DNA of 64,000 nt from Azoarcus sp031546845 (lineage in GTDB: Bacteria; Pseudomonadota; Gammaproteobacteria; Burkholderiales; Rhodocyclaceae), in NCBI GenBank assembly GCA_031546845.1, contig JAVBJT010000014.1, positions 62,001 through 126,000 of the forward strand, in the 5' to 3' direction. Position 1 is the first letter of the stretch, and the number at the start of each line of letters is the position of its first letter. Shown here one piece after another: positions 33,361-42,591 of the stretch. A program made the translations under genes and the position numbers. Below the pieces are notes generated by a model. It was not told the origin of the DNA. It saw only the letters and a program-made list of their open reading frames with translations, and ran no database searches.

Positions 33361-34611
33361 ATGCAGCTTTATGCCCTCGGCTTGAATCACCACACCGCGC
33401 CGCTTGCCATCCGTGAGCGCGTGGCGTTTCAGCCTGAGCGGCTCGATCAGGCGCTGCATGAGTTGACGCGGATGAATCTGGCGCGCGAGGCGGCGATCCT
33501 TTCCACTTGTAACCGCACCGAACTCTATTTCGCCGCCGAACAGCCGCAGCAGACGGCCGACTGGCTGGCGGGTTTTCACCGTTTGCCGCTTAACGAAGTA
33601 TCGCCCTATCTGTACGCCTACCCGCAGCGCGACGCGGTGCGCCACGTTTTCCGCGTTGCCAGCGGGTTGGATTCGATGGTGCTGGGCGAGCCACAGATTC
33701 TCGGTCAGGTAAAAGAGGCGGCGCGGCTCGCCGAGCAGGCCGGCACGCTGGGGACTTTGCTGCACAAGCTGTTCCAGAATACTTTCGCGGTGGCGAAGGA
33801 GGTGCGCTCGACCACCGCGATCGGCGCCAATATTGTGTCGATGGCGGCGGCGGCGGTGCATTTGACCGAGCGCATCTATGAACGGGTGGCGGATCAGCAC
33901 GTGCTGTTCATCGGCGCGGGCGAGATGATCGAATTGTGCGCGGCGCACTTTGCCGGCGCCGGGGCGAAGTCGATGACCGTGGCCAACCGCACCGAGGAAC
34001 GCGCGCAGACGCTGGAGTCGCGCTTCGGCGCGCAGACGATGCGGCTCGATCAGATCGGTGAGATGCTGCCGCGTTTCGATGTGGTCATTTCCTGTACGGC
34101 CGCGCCCTTGCCCATTGTCGGTCTTGGCATGGCCGAACGCGCGGTGAAGGCGCGCCGGCACCGTCCGATGGTGATGGTCGATCTGGCCGTGCCGCGCGAC
34201 ATCGAGCCGGAAATCGGCGCGCTGGACGATGTGTTTCTATACACCGTGGACGATTTGGCGCAGGTGGTTGAAGCCGGTATTGAATCGCGTCAGCAGGCGG
34301 TGATCGAGGCCGAGCAGATCATCAATACGCGCGTCGATGGTTTTTTGCATTGGATGCAGGCGCGCGACGCGGTGCCGACGATCCGCGCGCTGCGCGAGCA
34401 CGCCGAGGCGCTGCGCCATGCCGAGGTGGAGCGTGCGCTACGCCTGTTGGCCAAGGGCGAAGACCCGCAGCAGGTGGTGGAAAGTCTTTCCCACGGCTTG
34501 GCCAACAAGCTGATGCACGGCCCGACGCGCTTTCTCAACCAGTCCGAAGGCGAGCAGCAAGCCGAAGCCGGGCGACTGGTGCGGGAACTGTTCAACCTTT
34601 CCCGCCACTAG
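33361..34611 (+). CDS. hemA: Glutamyl-tRNA reductase
   Basis: 416 residues starting MQLYALGLNHHTAPLAIRER, the standard HemA N-terminus. The catalytic Cys is in STCNRTELY, and the NADPH-binding motif is GAGEMIELCA. It reduces glutamyl-tRNA to glutamate-1-semialdehyde, the first committed step of tetrapyrrole synthesis in most proteobacteria. It marks the start of the conserved hemA-prfA-prmC-grxD block and the right border of the accessory cluster. Confidence 0.97.
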   Translation: MQLYALGLNHHTAPLAIRERVAFQPERLDQALHELTRMNLAREAAILSTCNRTELYFAAEQPQQTADWLAGFHRLPLNEVSPYLYAYPQRDAVRHVFRVASGLDSMVLGEPQILGQVKEAARLAEQAGTLGTLLHKLFQNTFAVAKEVRSTTAIGANIVSMAAAAVHLTERIYERVADQHVLFIGAGEMIELCAAHFAGAGAKSMTVANRTEERAQTLESRFGAQTMRLDQIGEMLPRFDVVISCTAAPLPIVGLGMAERAVKARRHRPMVMVDLAVPRDIEPEIGALDDVFLYTVDDLAQVVEAGIESRQQAVIEAEQIINTRVDGFLHWMQARDAVPTIRALREHAEALRHAEVERALRLLAKGEDPQQVVESLSHGLANKLMHGPTRFLNQSEGEQQAEAGRLVRELFNLSRH

Positions 34612-34674
34612 CTTTCTTTTTGTCCGCCGCGTTCCGGCCATGGGCCGGCGCGCGCGCGGCATGGCCGACACTCA

Positions 34675-35766
34675 ATGAAACAGAGCATCCGCGACAAACT
34701 CGAACATTTGGCGAGCCGGCTGGTCGAGCTCGACCGCGCGCTGGCCGCCGAGGATGGCGCGCGCGATATGAACGCTTTCCGCGATCTGTCGCGCGAGCGC
34801 GCCGAAATCGAGCCGGTGGTCGAGCTATACCGCGCCTACCGGTTGGCCGAGGCGGATTGCGCCACTGCGCGCGAATTGCTGGCCGATGCGCAGGGTGACG
34901 CCGAAATGCGCGAACTCGGGCGTAGCGAGCTGGCGCAGGGCGAGGCGCGTATCGCTGAATTGGAGAATGAACTGCAATGCGCGCTGTTGCCGCGCGATCC
35001 GAACGATGAACGCAACCTGTTCCTCGAAATCCGCGCCGGCACGGGTGGCGACGAGGCGGCATTGTTCGCCGCCGATTTGCTGCGCATGTATTCGCGTTAC
35101 GCCGAACGCCAGCGTTGGAAGGTGGAGATCGTTTCCGCCAGCGAATCGGATCTGGGCGGCTACAAGGAAGTCATCGCCCGCCTTGTCGGCGCGGGCGCCT
35201 ATTCCAAGCTGAAGTTCGAGTCGGGCGGCCATCGCGTGCAGCGCGTTCCGGTGACTGAAACACAGGGGCGCATCCACACCTCGGCTTGCACCGTGGCGGT
35301 GATGCCGGAGGCCGACGCCGTGACCACGGTCGAAATCAACCCGGCCGATCTACGTATCGACACCTACCGCGCCTCCGGCGCCGGCGGTCAGCACATCAAC
35401 AAAACCGATTCGGCCGTGCGCATTACCCACCTGCCTAGCGGTCTCGTCGTCGAATGTCAGGATGATCGCTCGCAGCACCGCAACAAAGCGCAGGCGATGG
35501 CGGTGCTCGCCGCCCGTTTGCAGGACGCCAAGCTGCGCGAGCGGCAGACGGCCGAGGCGGCGACGCGCAAAAGCTTGATCGGTAGCGGCGACCGTTCCGA
35601 GCGCATCCGCACGTACAATTTTCCGCAGGGGCGCATGACCGATCACCGTATCAATCTCACCCTGTACAAGCTCGATGCGGTGATGGACGGCGATCTCGAC
35701 GAGTTGGTTGGCGCACTGATCCTCGAACACCAGGCCGAACTGCTCGCGGCGCTGGCGGAGGACTAA
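34675..35766 (+). CDS. prfA: Peptide chain release factor 1
   Basis: 363 residues. The codon-recognition motif is PVT (RVPVTETQGRIHTSAC), the RF1 type rather than SPF of RF2, and the GGQ catalytic motif lies in SGAGGQHINKTDSAVR. RF1 terminates at UAA and UAG. It is followed three bases later by prmC, whose product methylates the glutamine of GGQ. Confidence 0.97.
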   Translation: MKQSIRDKLEHLASRLVELDRALAAEDGARDMNAFRDLSRERAEIEPVVELYRAYRLAEADCATARELLADAQGDAEMRELGRSELAQGEARIAELENELQCALLPRDPNDERNLFLEIRAGTGGDEAALFAADLLRMYSRYAERQRWKVEIVSASESDLGGYKEVIARLVGAGAYSKLKFESGGHRVQRVPVTETQGRIHTSACTVAVMPEADAVTTVEINPADLRIDTYRASGAGGQHINKTDSAVRITHLPSGLVVECQDDRSQHRNKAQAMAVLAARLQDAKLRERQTAEAATRKSLIGSGDRSERIRTYNFPQGRMTDHRINLTLYKLDAVMDGDLDELVGALILEHQAELLAALAED

Positions 35767-35769
35767 GGC

Positions 35770-36636
35770 GTGGTTGTGGCCGGGTCTGGGTTCGAGTCTC
35801 CCCCTTGCATCGCCGAGGCATTGGCCTGGGCGCGCAAGTGTATCGATGTGATGGATGCCCGCGTGCTGTTGCGGTATGTGTTGTGCTGCCCAGCCGCGTA
35901 TCTGGCCGCGTGGCCGGAAAAGCAGTTGGGAGAGGCCGCCTGGGCGGATTTCCGCGCGTTGGTCGAACGCCGCGTTGCCGGTGAGCCGGTGGCCTACCTG
36001 ACCGGCGAGCGGGAGTTTTTCGGCCGCGACTTCATGGTGACGCCTGCGGTGCTGATTCCGCGGCCCGATACCGAACTGCTGGTGGAATTGGCGCTTGCGC
36101 ATTGCAGCGGCCAGCGGGATTTGCGCGTGCTGGATTTGGGCACGGGGAGCGGCGCGTTGGCGATCACCCTCGCGTTGGAGTTCGGTGCGGCGGACGTGGT
36201 TGCGCTCGACCGTTCGCGCGAGGCGTTGTGGGTTGCCATGGCCAACGCCACCCGGTTGGGCGCCAGCGTGTCCTTTGTGCAGAGCGATTGGTTTACCGCT
36301 TTGGGTGAAGAGCGCTTCCACCTCATTGTTGCCAATCCTCCTTACATCGCGGCGGCGGACCCGCACCTGGAGGCCGGCGATCTGCGCTTCGAGCCGCGTA
36401 CCGCGCTGGTTGCCGGGCCGGCAGGGCTGGACGATCTGGCCGAGATCGTTGCCCAGGCGCCGCGCCACCTCGAAGCGGAGGGCTGGCTGTTCGTCGAGCA
36501 CGGCTACGATCAGGCGGCAGCGGTGCGCGGCTTGCTGGCCGACCGGGGATTTGGCGCGATCGCGTCGTGGAAGGATCTGGCCGGTATCGAGCGGGTTTCA
36601 GGCGGTCGCTGGCGTGGGATGATGGAGGAGCGCTGA
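35770..36636 (+). CDS. prmC: Release factor glutamine methyltransferase
   Basis: 288 residues from a GTG start. The SAM motif is VLDLGTGSGALAI and the substrate motif is NPPY (VANPPYIAAADPHL), diagnostic for glutamine-N5 methylation. It methylates the GGQ glutamine of RF1 and RF2. The start is three bases after prfA. An RCI-type N-terminus (IPRPDTELLVE) is intact. Confidence 0.95.
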   Translation: MVVAGSGFESPPCIAEALAWARKCIDVMDARVLLRYVLCCPAAYLAAWPEKQLGEAAWADFRALVERRVAGEPVAYLTGEREFFGRDFMVTPAVLIPRPDTELLVELALAHCSGQRDLRVLDLGTGSGALAITLALEFGAADVVALDRSREALWVAMANATRLGASVSFVQSDWFTALGEERFHLIVANPPYIAAADPHLEAGDLRFEPRTALVAGPAGLDDLAEIVAQAPRHLEAEGWLFVEHGYDQAAAVRGLLADRGFGAIASWKDLAGIERVSGGRWRGMMEER

Positions 36637-36724
36637 GAAAGGGCGCATCGAGGCACCTTGACGGTTTCCCAGGCAAAAATTAGAATTTCCCGAGTATTTA
36701 ACTCAACTTTTCCGCAGGTCAAAC

Positions 36725-37051
36725 ATGAACATTCAGGATGTCATCCGCGAGCAGGTCAGTTCCAATCCCGTCGTGCTTTATATGAAAGGCCTGCCGCAGG
36801 CGCCGCAGTGCGGCTTTTCCGCCACTGCGGTGCAGATTCTCAAAGCCTGTGGCATCAACGAGATTTTCGCCGTCAATGTGCTGGCCGACGACAATATCCG
36901 TCAGGGCATCAAAGAGTTCGCCAACTGGCCGACCATCCCGCAGCTTTATATTGGCGGTGAATTCGTCGGCGGCTGCGACATCATGCGCGAGATGTATTCC
37001 AGCGGCGAGCTCCAGCAAATGCTGGCCGACCTCGGCAAGGTGCCGGGCTGA
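36725..37051 (+). CDS. grxD: Monothiol glutaredoxin, CGFS type
   Basis: 108 residues with the CGFS active site (QAPQCGFSATAV) and the glutathione-binding WPTIPQLYI.GEFVGGCDI motifs. Such proteins bind and transfer [2Fe-2S] clusters. It is in its usual place after prmC. Confidence 0.96.
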   Translation: MNIQDVIREQVSSNPVVLYMKGLPQAPQCGFSATAVQILKACGINEIFAVNVLADDNIRQGIKEFANWPTIPQLYIGGEFVGGCDIMREMYSSGELQQMLADLGKVPG

Positions 37052-37071
37052 GAGAATCAGGTAAGGTTTTG

Positions 37072-37095
37072 GGAGCGCGGCGTGGTCCGCGCTCC
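37072..37095. terminator. Stem-loop between convergent grxD and nucleotidyltransferase genes
   Basis: GGAGCGCGG-cgtggt-CCGCGCTCC is a perfect nine-base stem with a six-base loop between the two convergent stops. There is no T-tract on either side, so termination is inferred from position and stability. Confidence 0.5.
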
Positions 37096-37097
37096 GC

Positions 37098-38168
37098 TCA
37101 ATGTTCCTTGGAGCGCAAGGCTTTGCGGGCCAGATGTAGCGCCAGCAGGTGCGGTGGCATGCGCAGCCAGTGGGCGCGCAGGTAAAGCAGGCTTGCCGCA
37201 AAGCGCCGTTCCGGCGGTGCGCTATCGGGCGGGCGCGGTGTCAGCACTTGGCTGAACAGGCGTGCGCTGAGTCCGGCCAGCGCTGGATATTTCGTTTCTG
37301 TCAGGCGCGTTTCCAATTCCGTCGCGAGCGGTGTGCCGAATACGCTGTGCAGTTGTTTCGACAGCGCGCGTAGCGGATACGCCAATTCCAGCGCGATGGC
37401 GCGCTCGGCGAGCCGGGCGGCGAAGTCCGGCTGTGCGCCAAATTCCGTCAGCAGGCGGTGCAGGTCGAATAAATCCCGAAAGCCGTTACCCCATTCACCT
37501 TCGGTAAAGCGATGCACGGTGGCATGGAGCACCATGTCTTCCGCCGCCAGCGTGAAGCAGCCGGGATGTCCGTCGATGGCGATCAAGCCGGTGAGCAGCC
37601 GTTCGCCATCAACTGGGAAGCGTGAGGTGGGCGGCGTGATGGTGTGGTGCAGGTCGATGATCGAGCCACGGTAAAGGTGGCGCATTGGGGGGATTTCGTG
37701 CATCCACTCGCGGTAATAGCGCTGGTCGTAGGCGTTGTGGTGGGACGTGATCCAGCCGGCGCGGATCAGTTTGTCCTCGGCGGCGGCGATGGTGGCGCGG
37801 GGAACGAGCAGGTCGAAGTCGGAAAACGTCCGCCCGCGTGCGGCGTTGAGTCCGCGCAGTATATAGGCGGCGCCTTTGAGTACGACGATGGGCACGCCGA
37901 GTCCGATCAGTGCGTGGCGCACATGGGCGGTTTCACGCAGCACGTCCTGCCGTAGCCGGTTGGCAACGCGGCGCATCGCCTCGAAGTGCCGTTCGACCTC
38001 GGCCGGTACGGCGGCTTGGCCGTCGTAAGCGTATGCGAGTTGAGGCAGTACGTTGAGTACGCGGGCTTGGTGCAGCAAGCGGGTCCAATCTGCGCCGCGC
38101 AGCGTTTCGGCCGGCGGGGGGCGGGTCAGCGCGGCGGCGATATCGATCGTTTTTCCGTCGCCGCTCAT
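37098..38168 (-). CDS. Nucleotidyltransferase-family protein of an HPr-rel-A-type system
   Basis: 356 residues. The nucleotidyltransferase-like motif is RTFSDFDLLVPR, with a histidine-rich segment downstream (IDLHHTITPP). Proteins of this type occur with HprK-related kinases and PqqD-like proteins in gene sets named HPr-rel-A, whose function is unknown to me. It is the last gene of a four-gene minus-strand operon; its start overlaps the kinase stop by four bases. Confidence 0.75.
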   Translation of the reverse strand: MSGDGKTIDIAAALTRPPPAETLRGADWTRLLHQARVLNVLPQLAYAYDGQAAVPAEVERHFEAMRRVANRLRQDVLRETAHVRHALIGLGVPIVVLKGAAYILRGLNAARGRTFSDFDLLVPRATIAAAEDKLIRAGWITSHHNAYDQRYYREWMHEIPPMRHLYRGSIIDLHHTITPPTSRFPVDGERLLTGLIAIDGHPGCFTLAAEDMVLHATVHRFTEGEWGNGFRDLFDLHRLLTEFGAQPDFAARLAERAIALELAYPLRALSKQLHSVFGTPLATELETRLTETKYPALAGLSARLFSQVLTPRPPDSAPPERRFAASLLYLRAHWLRMPPHLLALHLARKALRSKEH

Positions 38169-39082
38169 CCTGTTACTCCGGCCAGGCGGTCGAAGGCTGC
38201 CAGGGCTTCGTCGGCGTTGTGGTACTGAAATTCGTAGGTGCCGGCGTCGGCGATCAGATCGGCCAGGGCGTTGAAGGCCAGTTCGCCGAGCAAATTGTAA
38301 TTGAACGTGTTTTCGGCCAGGCGCATGAACGCTTGGGCGCGCGGCAGCGGCGTCAACGTGGTGGGTGTGTCGGCGGCGTAGCGGGGAAAGATGACGTAGC
38401 CAGGGCGGCCGCGTTCGTGCGCGCGGGCAACGCTGTCCGAAGGCGGCTTGAAGTGGCCGACCGTGCCCTTGATGGTGTCATGGACGAGGGAGCCGAGCGA
38501 CAGCGCCGGGTAGCGTTGACGGATCAATTCGATCGATGCGTTTTTCAAGCTGATCGGCCGGGGCACGGGGATGAGTTGGCCGGTGGCCGGTTCCAGCAGC
38601 GCGAGTTCGTCCGACAGTAGCCGCCAGCCGTGGCCGACGAGCAAGGCGCACAACGTGCTTTTGCCAGAGCCGGGCGGGGCTGGCAGTACGATGGCGCAAC
38701 CGTTGCGCTCGATGACGGCGGCGTGGGAGATCAGATAGCTGTGACAGTGCGATGAGATGCACCAGTTCATACCCCATTCGAGCAGCGGAAACGCTTGCGA
38801 GAGCGGCAGCGGTTCGAAAGGCTGGGTGCCGCCGCTGTCGAAATAGACCTTGGGGCGTAAAAGGCGCCGGCGGGTGACGCGGAGGGGGAAATCGTCGAAG
38901 CCGTTTGGGTCGCCCAACGGGTAGTCGGCGTACAGCTTATGTAGCGCGGTGGCGAGTGCGGCGACGTTTGAGCGCAAGTGAAAGCGAAACGGTGGGGCAA
39001 CCAGATGCACGCCGTCGCTGCCCAACCGATGCGTCAGCGCATCGATGGACAGGGAGCCGATTGTCGTTGCCGGCACGGTCAC
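38165..39082 (-). CDS. HprK-related kinase A
   Basis: 305 residues. The P-loop is PAPPGSGKSTLCALL, and the sequence SDELALLEPATGQLIPVPRPISLKN resembles the HPr kinase core without its N-terminal domain. It would phosphorylate a protein or peptide partner; no HPr is encoded nearby. It overlaps its neighbours on both sides (38165-38168 and 39079-39082), so the operon is tightly coupled. Confidence 0.82.
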   Translation of the reverse strand: MTVPATTIGSLSIDALTHRLGSDGVHLVAPPFRFHLRSNVAALATALHKLYADYPLGDPNGFDDFPLRVTRRRLLRPKVYFDSGGTQPFEPLPLSQAFPLLEWGMNWCISSHCHSYLISHAAVIERNGCAIVLPAPPGSGKSTLCALLVGHGWRLLSDELALLEPATGQLIPVPRPISLKNASIELIRQRYPALSLGSLVHDTIKGTVGHFKPPSDSVARAHERGRPGYVIFPRYAADTPTTLTPLPRAQAFMRLAENTFNYNLLGELAFNALADLIADAGTYEFQYHNADEALAAFDRLAGVTG

Positions 39083-39390
39083 GGCTGGTGGGAGATGAGC
39101 CCGAGACGACCCAGTTTTTCGAGCGTTTCCGTGAGCAGGGGTTGGATGGTCCGGCCGTCGGCGCTGCCGGATTCGTCGTCGGCGTAATAAGGCAGCATGG
39201 CTTCGGTCAGCGCGTCCAGTGTGTATGGGCGGTCAAGGAGAAGGGAGACGAGGCAGGCCGCGAGCGGCGGCAGATGATGGGTCGCGCCGCTCGATCGGTT
39301 GAAGGCGATGGCCTCGTCGTCGAGCGGGCGAACAATCAGATCGTTCGAGTTGATGCGGTAGGCGGTTGCGGGCGCGGTGTCGTGGGGCAC
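39079..39390 (-). CDS. PqqD-like small protein of the HPr-rel-A-type system
   Basis: About 103 residues with the PqqD pattern LIVRPLDDEAIAFNRSSGATHHLPPLAACLVSLL followed in a second helical part; I split this as two motifs, the first ending at SSG. PqqD proteins are peptide-binding chaperones for modifying enzymes. I chose the GTG at 39390, 23 bases past the stop of the twin-arginine gene, because the longer frame to 39534 would overlap that gene by 120 bases. Confidence 0.7.
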   Translation of the reverse strand: MPHDTAPATAYRINSNDLIVRPLDDEAIAFNRSSGATHHLPPLAACLVSLLLDRPYTLDALTEAMLPYYADDESGSADGRTIQPLLTETLEKLGRLGLISHQP

Positions 39391-39413
39391 GCTGTTCGGC
39401 GGGTTCGGCAGGG

Positions 39414-40079
39414 TTATGGCGTGGGCAGCATGCTGTTTCCGACCAGAATATCGAGCCAGGCGCGAGCGTCGGCGCGCGTCCAGACGCTGTGCCAGGGCGT
39501 CGTCCAGGAGTTGGCGACAATGGCGTTCTGCCACATGTCGAGCAGGATTTCCTGGCTGTCCGCCTGAGTTGTGCCGATTTTCAGGGAACCCGTCTGTACT
39601 TCAAGATAGGCGCTGACGACATCACGGACGAAACTGGGGTCGATCGATTCTCCCGCGCCGCTTTGAATGGCCAGGCTTTGCTGCAGCGTCATGGTGTTGT
39701 AGTGCAGCGTATGTGGGCCGCCCGGCCCTTCCACTTTCCCGGCGATCATGGGGGGCGCGTAGAAGATGCTGGAGAACGCGGCCTCTTTTTCCATGCCGCC
39801 CGGCCAGCTTTGGTTCTGCCAGTAGCTGCTGTCGTGGCAGGCATCGCCCAATTCCCCCGCCAGGTGGTCGGGGTTATGGCTGGTGGCGGGGTTGGCTCTG
39901 ATCGAGGCGAAGGCGGAGGGCGAGATGCACTCGCCCGCGCCAGCCAGCGCGGATTTGGCCGACAGCGTCATGATGATCGGGGCGGAAGCCGCGCCTGCCT
40001 TGAGCAGACGGCGCCGGGTCGTGTTCTGGGCCGTGTTTTTCGGCGCTTTGGCGCTCGATGGTTGATCGTGCTTGGTCAT
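39414..40079 (-). CDS. Twin-arginine-signal secreted protein, first gene of the HPr-rel-A-type operon
   Basis: 221 residues. The N-terminus has RRRLLKAGAASAPIIMTLSA followed by KSALAGAG, a twin-arginine-like signal with an ALA cleavage site. The mature part contains two Cys residues and several tryptophans, and I recognise no enzyme motif. Being first in the operon with a PqqD-like protein and a kinase suggests it could be the system's exported product or target. This is inference from position. Confidence 0.65.
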   Translation of the reverse strand: MTKHDQPSSAKAPKNTAQNTTRRRLLKAGAASAPIIMTLSAKSALAGAGECISPSAFASIRANPATSHNPDHLAGELGDACHDSSYWQNQSWPGGMEKEAAFSSIFYAPPMIAGKVEGPGGPHTLHYNTMTLQQSLAIQSGAGESIDPSFVRDVVSAYLEVQTGSLKIGTTQADSQEILLDMWQNAIVANSWTTPWHSVWTRADARAWLDILVGNSMLPTP

Positions 40080-40352
40080 AGGGGCGTCGCCTTGATTCTT
40101 CGAGGTTGGTTTATATCCTATGCGCGTAGCGCGGTATTGCGTGTGAGGATTGGCACACTCTGCCTACGTTTTCAGATAGAGGAAAGCAAAAAACCAGCCT
40201 GCTCTTTGTGATCTCTCTAATAGTCTGAAAATAGAAGAGTTTTCTTCTTTTTTCCAGGCCATTGAATGGGTTTTGTAAAAAAAACCGACATAAAACCAAG
40301 AGGATAGCGCACTTACGTACCGCTGTGCGGAAAAAAATGCCTCTGCGCTATT

Positions 40353-41261
40353 TCAGAATTCGTGCCCGGATGTTTCCCGCAGCACTTGTTTGGTAAAGCG
40401 CAAGGCTTGACCGAGGTAGCCGCGACCGAAAAGATTCAGGTGGTTGAGTATGTGATAGAGCTGGTACAGCGGTTTGCGTTGCTCGTAGTCCGGCGATAAG
40501 GGGCTGTACTGGCGGTAGTGGGCATGGAAGGCGAGCGGAAAGCCGCCGAAGAGTTCGCACATGGCCAGTTCCGACTCGCGGTCGCCGTAATGGCAAGCCG
40601 GGTCGAAAAGGGCGGGCGTGCCATCGGCCAGCATGGCGGCATTGCCGTGCCACAGGTCGCCGTGCAGCAGTGCGGGCCGTGGCCGGTAGTCGAGAAGCAG
40701 GGCGGCGATGCGATCGATAAGGCGTGCGCCGAGTTGGACGAGTTCGTGGTTTTCACTTTGCCGGGCGGCAAGGTCGAGCTGGGGCTGGATGCGTCGATGG
40801 GCGAAGAAGCTCGGCCAGTTGTCGTGCCAAGTGTTGTCTTGCGGATTGGGGCCGATGTAGTTGGCGCGGTGCCAGCCGTAGCGCTCCGCGTGCTTGCCGT
40901 GGAGCCGGGCGAGCGCGGTGGCGAAACGTTGGCCGTCGTCGGGGCTGGCGAGCGGGCGCAGGTCGAGGTGTTCGAGGACGAGGAAGGCGTGCTCCGCTGC
41001 CGTGCCGTGCGCGACGACGGCGGGGATGCGGAAGCTGCTATCGGCAGCCAGCGCTTGCAAGCCGTCGATTTCGGCGTCGAAGCGGTCGATCTCGGCGACG
41101 CCGGCGAGTTTGACGAAATAGCGTGCGCTGCCGTCCGTGTTTGCGACGGAGAGGGTTTGCCCGCTGAAGCCGCCGCTGATGGGGGTGGTATGCTCGAGGC
41201 GGAAGGCATTGCCGGTGGCGCTACGGATCGCCGCCTCGATGGCGGGCAGGACATCGTTCAC
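40353..41261 (-). CDS. Fructosamine kinase family protein
   Basis: 302 residues of aminoglycoside-phosphotransferase-like fold. The catalytic motif is LLHGDLWHGN, followed by the metal-binding FDPACHYGDRESELAM. Members phosphorylate sugar amines in glycated proteins or small molecules and so help to remove them. It overlaps the protein kinase gene by four bases. Confidence 0.9.
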   Translation of the reverse strand: MNDVLPAIEAAIRSATGNAFRLEHTTPISGGFSGQTLSVANTDGSARYFVKLAGVAEIDRFDAEIDGLQALAADSSFRIPAVVAHGTAAEHAFLVLEHLDLRPLASPDDGQRFATALARLHGKHAERYGWHRANYIGPNPQDNTWHDNWPSFFAHRRIQPQLDLAARQSENHELVQLGARLIDRIAALLLDYRPRPALLHGDLWHGNAAMLADGTPALFDPACHYGDRESELAMCELFGGFPLAFHAHYRQYSPLSPDYEQRKPLYQLYHILNHLNLFGRGYLGQALRFTKQVLRETSGHEF

Positions 41262-42556
41262 AGATTGGCGATGCGTGCGCTGGCTAGCGACAGCCGGGTG
41301 GACAGCACTTCAAGAAAGGCTTTGTAGAAGCGCATGCGGCAGGCGTCGGAGGCACGTTGCAGCGCGCGCGCGCGCACGGTGATGACGGCGCATTCGGTGA
41401 CGGCATCGACGGAGGCGGAGCGGATGCCGCCGCCGGCGGAGAACAAGGCCATTTCGCCGAAGCATTCGCCGGTGGAAAGGATGTTGAGCAAACGGCCGCG
41501 TTTTTTGACCCGTGCCTCGCCTTCGGCGAGGAAGCAGAAGTGGTCGCCGGCTTCGCCTTCCTTCATCACCACGGTGCCGGGTTGGACCCGGTTCCACTGC
41601 GACAGGCCGATGACTTCCCACAGTTCGGCGTCGGCGAATTCGCGGAAAAAGGCCATGCCGCGCAGGGTTTGGAATTTTTCCGCGTCGGGGATCGTTTGCC
41701 GGTCTGTCACTTCCACGCTGCGGTTGCGGAAGGCCAGTGCGAGATCGTGGGAGAACTCGGCCCAGTTCTGGTAGCGGCGATCGATTTCTTTTTCCATCGC
41801 CCGGCGCACGATGGTGTCGAGCGCGGCGGGTACGTCCGGCCGTAGTTCGGACGGCGGCGGCGGTGTTTCGTGGGCGATGCGGTAGATCAGGCTGTAATTG
41901 TTCTCTGCCTCGAACGGCAACCGGCCGGTGAGCAGTTGGTACATCACCACGCCGAGGGAGTAGATGTCGGTGCGATGATCGAGCGGCATTTCGCGCACCT
42001 GTTGCGGCGACATGTAGGCCGGTGAGCCGATGCCGGAGATTTGCGTGGTGTCGCTGGCGGTATGCAGCGCGGCGCCGAAGTCGGTGATGCGGATGTCGGT
42101 GCCCGTGGCGTTGGCGAGAAGGACGTTGGCCGGCTTGATGTCGCGGTGGGTGACGCCGCGATGGAAGGCGTAATCGAGGGCCCGCGTGCATTTGAAGATG
42201 ATCTCGATCAGACGATCGAACGCGGGCAGCGTGTCCGGCCGGGCCAGGGCTTCGAGCGTGCCGCCGGGTACGTATTCCATGACGATGTAGGCTTCGTCGC
42301 TGCCGATGACCGCGTCGTGGATCTGAACGATGTGCGGGTGGATCAGCTTACCGGCGAGCGAGGCTTCGTTGAGAAGCTGGTGGCGGTAGAGCCGGCCTTG
42401 TTCCTCGTTGCGCAGAATCTCGGGGTAGATTTGCTTGAGTGCGATTTCGCGCTGCTTGAAGGGATCCCAGGCCAGATAGACGGTGCTGGTCGCCCCTTCG
42501 CCCAACAGGCGGCGGATTTCGTATTTGCCGATTTGCGCCGGTGTGATTGGTGCCAT
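41258..42556 (-). CDS. Serine/threonine protein kinase with C-terminal cyclic-nucleotide-binding domain
   Basis: 432 residues. The kinase domain (about 8-270) has LGEGATSTVYLA, the invariant Lys in IALKQI, HRDIKPANVLL, the DFG of ITDFGAAL and an SPAYMSPQQ activation segment. The C-terminal part (about 295-410) is a cyclic-nucleotide-binding beta-roll (GTVVMKEGEAGDHFCFLAEGEARV, split here as GTVVMKEGE and DHFCFLAEG; FGEMALFS). The ligand could regulate kinase output. No transmembrane segment is evident. It follows argH by 35 bases on the same strand. Confidence 0.92.
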   Translation of the reverse strand: MAPITPAQIGKYEIRRLLGEGATSTVYLAWDPFKQREIALKQIYPEILRNEEQGRLYRHQLLNEASLAGKLIHPHIVQIHDAVIGSDEAYIVMEYVPGGTLEALARPDTLPAFDRLIEIIFKCTRALDYAFHRGVTHRDIKPANVLLANATGTDIRITDFGAALHTASDTTQISGIGSPAYMSPQQVREMPLDHRTDIYSLGVVMYQLLTGRLPFEAENNYSLIYRIAHETPPPPSELRPDVPAALDTIVRRAMEKEIDRRYQNWAEFSHDLALAFRNRSVEVTDRQTIPDAEKFQTLRGMAFFREFADAELWEVIGLSQWNRVQPGTVVMKEGEAGDHFCFLAEGEARVKKRGRLLNILSTGECFGEMALFSAGGGIRSASVDAVTECAVITVRARALQRASDACRMRFYKAFLEVLSTRLSLASARIANL

Positions 42557-42591
42557 TCGTGTTTTTCGTCCCTGTATCTCAAATGGGGCGC

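Noticed and set aside
40169..40231. Inverted repeat TTTTCAGA ... TCTGAAAA upstream of the twin-arginine gene
   Set aside because: The arms are short and 47 bases apart in AT-rich sequence; chance is likely.
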